From an uncultured Clostridia bacterium (GTDB taxonomy: Bacteria > Bacillota > Clostridia > Christensenellales > Aristaeellaceae): a stretch of DNA of 8,397 nucleotides. Numbering within the stretch: position 1 is the first letter of the stretch; each line of letters begins with the position of its first letter. Below the pieces are notes generated by a model that was not told the DNA's origin, searched no databases, and saw only the letters and a list, made by a program, of their open reading frames with translations. The stretch is taken from contig CAMDVP010000133.1 of assembly GCA_945877525.1 (NCBI GenBank), positions 1 through 8,397 of the forward strand, read 5' to 3'. Of the stretch, positions 5,263-8,397 are shown one piece after another. A program made the position numbers and the translations under genes.

Positions 5263-6537
5263 TCAGCGGTACAGGATTTCATCGCGCCGCGGTCCGTTGG
5301 ACACCATGCGAATGGGCGCGCCGCAGGCCTTCTCGATATATTCCACATACTTGCGGCAGTTTTCCGGCAGTTCGTCGTAGGACTTCACGCCGCGGATGTC
5401 ACACTTCCAGCCGGGGAGCTTTTCATACACAGGCTTGCACTTCTCCAGCAGAGGGGTGGCAGGGAAATCGGTGATGCGCTCGCCGTTCAGTTCGTAGGCC
5501 ACGCAGACGGGGATTTCATCCAGATAGCCCAGCACGTCCAGGTTGGTCAGCACAACCTCCGTCGCGCCCTGCACCATCACGCCGTAGCGGGTGGCCACCG
5601 CGTCAAACCAGCCCACATCCCGGGCACGGCCCGTCGTCGCACCAAACTCACCCGCGTCACCGCCCCGGCGGCGCAACTCGTCGCCCTCGTCACCCTCCAG
5701 CCGGGTCACGAAGGGGCCTGCGCCCACGCAGCTGGAATATGCCTTGGTCACGCAGTAGATGTCGGTCATGTCCCGGGGACTCACGCCTGCGCCCACGCAG
5801 CCAAAGCCCGCCAGGGGCGAAGAGGAGGTGGTGTAGGGATAGATGCCGTGATCCGGGTCGCGCAGGGAGCCCAGCTGACCCTCCAGCAGAATCACCTTGC
5901 CCTCCTGGTTGGCCTTATGCAAGAACAGGGTGGTGTCGCACACCATGGGACGGATCTTCTCCGCCAGCGCCGCCAGCTTTTCCATCAGCGCGTCGATGTC
6001 GATGGCGGGCTTGTGATACAGGTGCTCCAGCAGGCAATTTTTCTTCACCAGGGCGATTTCCAGGCGCTTGCGCAGAATATCCCTGTCATACAGCTGGCAT
6101 ACCTGAATGCCCACCTTGGCAAACTTGTCGGAATAGAAGGGCGCAATACCGGACTTGGTGGAGCCGAAGGCACTCTTGCCCAGGCGCTCCTCCTCAAACT
6201 TGTCAAAGTCGATATGATAGGGCATCATCACCTGGCAGCGGTCGGAGATCAGCAGCTTCGGCATGGGCACGCCGCGGCTGGTCAGGGAGTCCAGCTCGCT
6301 GAGCAGGGCCTCGATGTTCAACGCCACGCCGGGGCCAATCACGTTAACCACGTTCTGGTGAAACACACCGGAAGGCAGCAGGTGCAGGGCAAACTTGCCG
6401 TATTCGTTGATAATGGTATGACCCGCGTTAGCGCCGCCCTGGAAGCGGACAACCACGTCGCTCTTTTCCGCCAGCAGGTCGGTCACTTTGCCCTTGCCCT
6501 CGTCGCCCCAGTTGGCGCCTACAATGGTATGAACCAT
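5263..6537 (-). CDS. purA: Adenylosuccinate synthetase
   Basis: Makes adenylosuccinate from IMP, aspartate and GTP, the first committed step to AMP; cytosolic homodimer. The 424 residues match the family length. The N-terminus has ANWGDEGKGK (8-17) with catalytic D12 and the P-loop, and GANAGHT (35-41) with H40. Later come DHGIYPYTTSSS (229-240), GEFGATTGRARDVGW (297-310) with R304 and R306, TNLDVLG (331-337) with guanine-binding D334, and the C-terminal SNGPRRDEI. Compared from memory with the E. coli enzyme, several active-site segments differ: GSTKSGIAPFYSDK (125-138) replaces GTTGRGIGP-type sequence, K141 stands where R143 is expected, and EGQLG (219-223) replaces EGAQG, moving the catalytic Gln. 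I recall similar sequences in other Clostridia, so this is probably a functional clade rather than decay. The start has AAGGAGG with 7-nt spacing, and promoter and terminator are both visible. Confidence 0.95.
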   Translation of the reverse strand: MVHTIVGANWGDEGKGKVTDLLAEKSDVVVRFQGGANAGHTIINEYGKFALHLLPSGVFHQNVVNVIGPGVALNIEALLSELDSLTSRGVPMPKLLISDRCQVMMPYHIDFDKFEEERLGKSAFGSTKSGIAPFYSDKFAKVGIQVCQLYDRDILRKRLEIALVKKNCLLEHLYHKPAIDIDALMEKLAALAEKIRPMVCDTTLFLHKANQEGKVILLEGQLGSLRDPDHGIYPYTTSSSPLAGFGCVGAGVSPRDMTDIYCVTKAYSSCVGAGPFVTRLEGDEGDELRRRGGDAGEFGATTGRARDVGWFDAVATRYGVMVQGATEVVLTNLDVLGYLDEIPVCVAYELNGERITDFPATPLLEKCKPVYEKLPGWKCDIRGVKSYDELPENCRKYVEYIEKACGAPIRMVSNGPRRDEILYR

Positions 6538-6553
6538 GAATAATCCTCCTTAA

Positions 6554-6567
6554 CGGCTGGAAAGCCG
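6554..6567 (-). other. Small hairpin in the purA leader
   Basis: CGGCT and AGCCG form a 5-bp stem around a 4-nt loop, ending 3 nt before the AAGGAGG ribosome binding site of purA. It is short and could modulate ribosome access or mRNA stability, or be chance. It resembles no known riboswitch. Confidence 0.3.
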
Positions 6568-6593
6568 CGTCATTGCATAAGAACACAGCATCA

Positions 6594-6622
6594 ATTATGC
6601 CCCATCATCGAAGCAATGTCAA
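6594..6622 (-). promoter_or_regulatory. Strong predicted sigma-A promoter of purA
   Basis: On the minus strand a perfect -35 TTGACA (6617-6622) is followed by a 17-bp spacer and a -10 CATAAT (6594-6599; 5 of 6). Transcription would start near 6587, giving a leader of about 50 nt. The leader is too short for a purine riboswitch, and I recognise no PurBox. Confidence 0.85.
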
Positions 6623-6720
6623 GGGCGGAATGGCGGTTTGTCGTGATAAAGTGCGAAAATTGACGTCCCGCGGCAGCCGACAGAGACCATCAGGAGGCCT
6701 TTTCTGCACACCCCTTCTCC
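6623..6720. other. Intergenic stretch between AKR terminator and purA promoter
   Basis: About 100 nt with no supported gene. Open frames crossing it on both strands lack family-like sequence and run into the adjacent terminator or promoter. It could hold upstream regulatory sites for purA, but I recognise none. Confidence 0.5.
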
Positions 6721-6767
6721 GATCAAAAGGCCGCCCGCCGGCGCTTTCCTTCGCCGGCAGACGGCCT
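6721..6767 (-). terminator. Rho-independent terminator of the HAD-AKR unit
   Basis: The arms AGGCCG (6728-6733) and CGGCCT (6762-6767) form an outer 6-bp stem. After a 3x3 internal loop, GCCGGCG (6737-6743) pairs with CGCCGGC (6752-6758) around an 8-nt loop. On the minus strand it ends in TTTTGATC, and it lies about 60 nt after the reductase stop. The plus strand has a T-rich but interrupted tail and no gene needing it. Confidence 0.85.
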
Positions 6768-6826
6768 GTTTGGTTGTTTCCTTCAGAGCAGTATTTCGCA
6801 GGCAGAGCGCCCGCGGCGTGTCCGGC

Positions 6827-7951
6827 TTACGCCTCGTAAACCGCGCGGATCTCCTGAAGATAGCGCACAATGGGCAGATGCTGGGGGCACTGGCGCTCGC
6901 ACTTGCGGCAGGCCACGCAAAGAGAGGCGTCGGCCTTGTTTTCCTTCAGCGCGTCATAGTGCTTCTGATTTTTCTCCTCGCCGCGGAGCAGGGCGTTGTC
7001 GTGACCCTGGAAAATGGCGGGAATCTTCACGCCCCGGGGGCAGGGCTGGCAGTAGCTGCAGCCGGTGCAGCGGGTCTTGGTGCGGCGCAGATAGGTTTCC
7101 TTCACCTCGGACAGCAGCGCGGCCTCCTCCGCCGTCAGCGTCTCGCCCTTGTCCACGCTGAAAATGCGCAGATTGTCCTCCACCTGCTCCATGGTGCTCA
7201 TGCCGCTGAGGATGGTAATCACCTCGGGCATGGTGTACAGATAACGGAAAGCCCATTCCACAGGGCTGCGCTTCACCGGGAAGGCATCGTAGAGGGCCTT
7301 CACCTCCTCCGGCGGATTAGCCAGCAGTCCACCGCGCAGGGGCTCCATCACCACCACGCCCACGCCCTTGCGGCCCGCCTCGCGGATGCCGTTCAGGGTG
7401 GCCTGGGTGTTGCCATCCAGAATATTCATCTGTACCTGGCACATCTTCCAGTCATAGTCGTTCAGGATTTCCAGGAAGGTGTCGGCATTATCGTGGAAGG
7501 AAAAGGCGGGGTAGCGGATTTTCCCCTGGGCCACAGCCTCGTCCAGGAACTTGCGGTAGTTCAGCTTCCGCATCTGCGCAAGGCGTTCCCTGTCCATGGC
7601 GTGAAGCAGGTAGAAATCCACATGATCCACCTGGAGCTTCTGCAGCTGCTCATCCAGCAGGGCCATCATGTCCTCTTCTTTTTCCACCTTCCACACGGGC
7701 AGCTTGGTGGCCAGAAGCACCCTGTCCCGATAGCCGTCCTGCAATGCCTTGCCCACCACCAGCTCGCTCTCGCCGCCATGATAGGGATAGGCCGTGTCCA
7801 CATAGCGCACGCCGCCGTCAATGGCGCGGCGAATCATCCGGATCGCCTCCGCCTGGTCGATCTTCCCGTCCGCCTGGGTGGGCAGGCGCATGGCGCCGAA
7901 GCCGAGTCCGCTGGAAATCCGTTCAATGCCGGGGAATGTGGTTGTCATCAT
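6827..7951 (-). CDS. Aldo/keto reductase with C-terminal [4Fe-4S] ferredoxin-like domain
   Basis: An oxidoreductase joining an NADPH-type aldo/keto reductase barrel (about residues 10-285) to a ferredoxin-like tail (about 290-360), 374 residues in all. The AKR catalytic tetrad is visible: D52 and Y57 in VDTAYPYHGGESE, K83 in ATKLP, and H117 in FYLLHAMD. VMEPLRGGLL (201-210) is typical of this subgroup. The tail has two cysteine clusters: C295-x2-C298-x2-C301-x2-C304-P and C345-x2-C348-x2-C351-x3-C355-P, enough for two [4Fe-4S] clusters. Such proteins are common in anaerobes; most have no proven substrate, and the clusters may pass electrons between ferredoxin and a carbonyl substrate. The start at 7951 has AGGCGG with 7-nt spacing; the next codon is also ATG, so a start at 7948 is possible. 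It follows the HAD gene by 21 nt and ends before a clear terminator. It is cytosolic and intact. Confidence 0.93.
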   Translation of the reverse strand: MMTTTFPGIERISSGLGFGAMRLPTQADGKIDQAEAIRMIRRAIDGGVRYVDTAYPYHGGESELVVGKALQDGYRDRVLLATKLPVWKVEKEEDMMALLDEQLQKLQVDHVDFYLLHAMDRERLAQMRKLNYRKFLDEAVAQGKIRYPAFSFHDNADTFLEILNDYDWKMCQVQMNILDGNTQATLNGIREAGRKGVGVVVMEPLRGGLLANPPEEVKALYDAFPVKRSPVEWAFRYLYTMPEVITILSGMSTMEQVEDNLRIFSVDKGETLTAEEAALLSEVKETYLRRTKTRCTGCSYCQPCPRGVKIPAIFQGHDNALLRGEEKNQKHYDALKENKADASLCVACRKCERQCPQHLPIVRYLQEIRAVYEA

Positions 7952-7972
7952 GTTGCATCCGCCTTTCTTGCG

Positions 7973-8397
7973 TTACAGGTAGGGAATCATGTCGCTAAGC
8001 CGGTCAAAGATCAGGTCGGGCTTGACCTCGGAGGCTGCCACGTCATCCATGGTAGCCTCGCCGGAAAGCACCAGGATGCCGGTCATGCCGTGGTTCACGC
8101 CGGTGGCCACGTCGGTGTAGAGCCGGTCGCCCACCATGGCCATCTCCTGCAGGGTGAAGCCCGTGCGCGCCAGGGCCTCCTCCACAATGCCCCGGTTCGG
8201 CTTGCCCAGCACCACGTCCGGCCTGCGGCTCGTGCTGGCCTCGATCAGCGCCATCATGGCCCCCAGGTCGGGGACAAAGCCCGTCTCCGTGGGGCAGTTG
8301 AAGTCCGGGTGGGTGGCGATGTAGGGCTTTCCTGCGCGGATCAGGTCGCAGACAAGGCACAGCCGTTCGTAGGTCAGCGTGGTGTCGAAGGCCGCCA
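7973..8397 (-). CDS. HAD superfamily IIA (NagD-like) phosphatase, C-terminal part
   Basis: The last 141 codons of a HAD-IIA hydrolase; the N-terminus with motif I (DxDGT) is beyond the right window edge. The frame is open to the edge and begins AAFDTTLTYERL, followed by IATHPDFNCPTETGFVPDLGA and later VVLGKPN (motif III Lys region) and MVGDRLYTDVATGVNHGM (motif IV acids, with the GDR-x3-D arrangement of this subfamily), then ILVLSGE. The THPDFNCP and GKP segments are typical of NagD/AraL-like phosphatases, which dephosphorylate sugar phosphates or nucleotides with broad specificity; the natural substrate is unknown. It ends PYL-stop, 21 nt before the aldo/keto reductase, and is probably co-transcribed with it from a promoter outside the window. 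Confidence 0.92.
   Translation of the reverse strand, partial: AAFDTTLTYERLCLVCDLIRAGKPYIATHPDFNCPTETGFVPDLGAMMALIEASTSRRPDVVLGKPNRGIVEEALARTGFTLQEMAMVGDRLYTDVATGVNHGMTGILVLSGEATMDDVAASEVKPDLIFDRLSDMIPYL

Noticed and set aside
4372..6543. A 723-codon open frame on the plus strand opposite the amidohydrolase and purA
   Set aside because: It is antisense to two genes with clear catalytic motifs, crosses the purA terminator, and its translation is His/Gln/Ala-rich without any family motif. Long antisense frames are expected in GC-rich DNA.
6538..6587. A purine riboswitch or PurBox upstream of purA
   Set aside because: The leader is only about 50 nt with one small hairpin, and I could not find a convincing PurBox or aptamer core.
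6619..6870. An 83-codon minus-strand frame and an 88-codon plus-strand frame in the purA-AKR gap
   Set aside because: Both cross the terminator hairpin and have no coding-like sequence or ribosome binding site.

Overview
This 8.4 kb window is gene-dense, GC-rich by eye (roughly 60% or a little above), and looks like a chromosomal segment of a Gram-positive anaerobe of the class Clostridia. The clues are strong AGGAGG-type ribosome binding sites with about 7-nt spacing, an aldo/keto reductase carrying a C-terminal ferredoxin-like domain (a type common in anaerobes), a Clostridia-like divergent form of adenylosuccinate synthetase, and a short standalone MazG-like protein. I see no rRNA, tRNA, CRISPR array, insertion sequence, phage gene or integration scar.

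Layout, left to right. (1) 1-296, minus: the N-terminal part of a lipoprotein with a ComEC-like metallo-beta-lactamase fold, cut by the window edge. (2) Divergent from it, 404-1196, plus: a two-gene unit of tadA (tRNA adenosine deaminase) and a MazG-like NTP pyrophosphohydrolase, with an extended -10 promoter at 356-384 and a hairpin terminator at 1208-1248. (3) Converging on that terminator, 5178 down to 1247, minus: a tightly packed five-gene unit of amidohydrolase, hisH, hisF, a nucleotidyltransferase and hisC. Three of its four junctions are overlaps of 4, 7 and 8 nt, so these genes are almost certainly co-transcribed and translationally coupled. (4) 6537-5263, minus: purA, with a near-consensus promoter (TTGACA, 17 bp, CATAAT) and its own terminator at 5215-5242. 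(5) 8397-6827, minus: the C-terminal part of a HAD-IIA phosphatase followed by the Fe-S aldo/keto reductase, ending in a terminator at 6721-6767.

How the genes work together. HisH and HisF form imidazole glycerol phosphate synthase. This makes IGP for histidine and releases AICAR, which feeds back into purine synthesis; PurA, immediately upstream but separately terminated, acts on IMP further down that purine route. HisC makes histidinol phosphate two steps after IGP. Other histidine genes (hisG, hisD, hisB, hisA, hisI/E, a histidinol phosphatase) are not in the window. The two unusual members are the amidohydrolase, coupled to hisH, and the nucleotidyltransferase, wedged between hisF and hisC.

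Most of the window is ordinary housekeeping. I do not see convincing evidence for a wholly new system. The best leads are the two non-his genes embedded in the histidine operon and the altered active-site residues of PurA.
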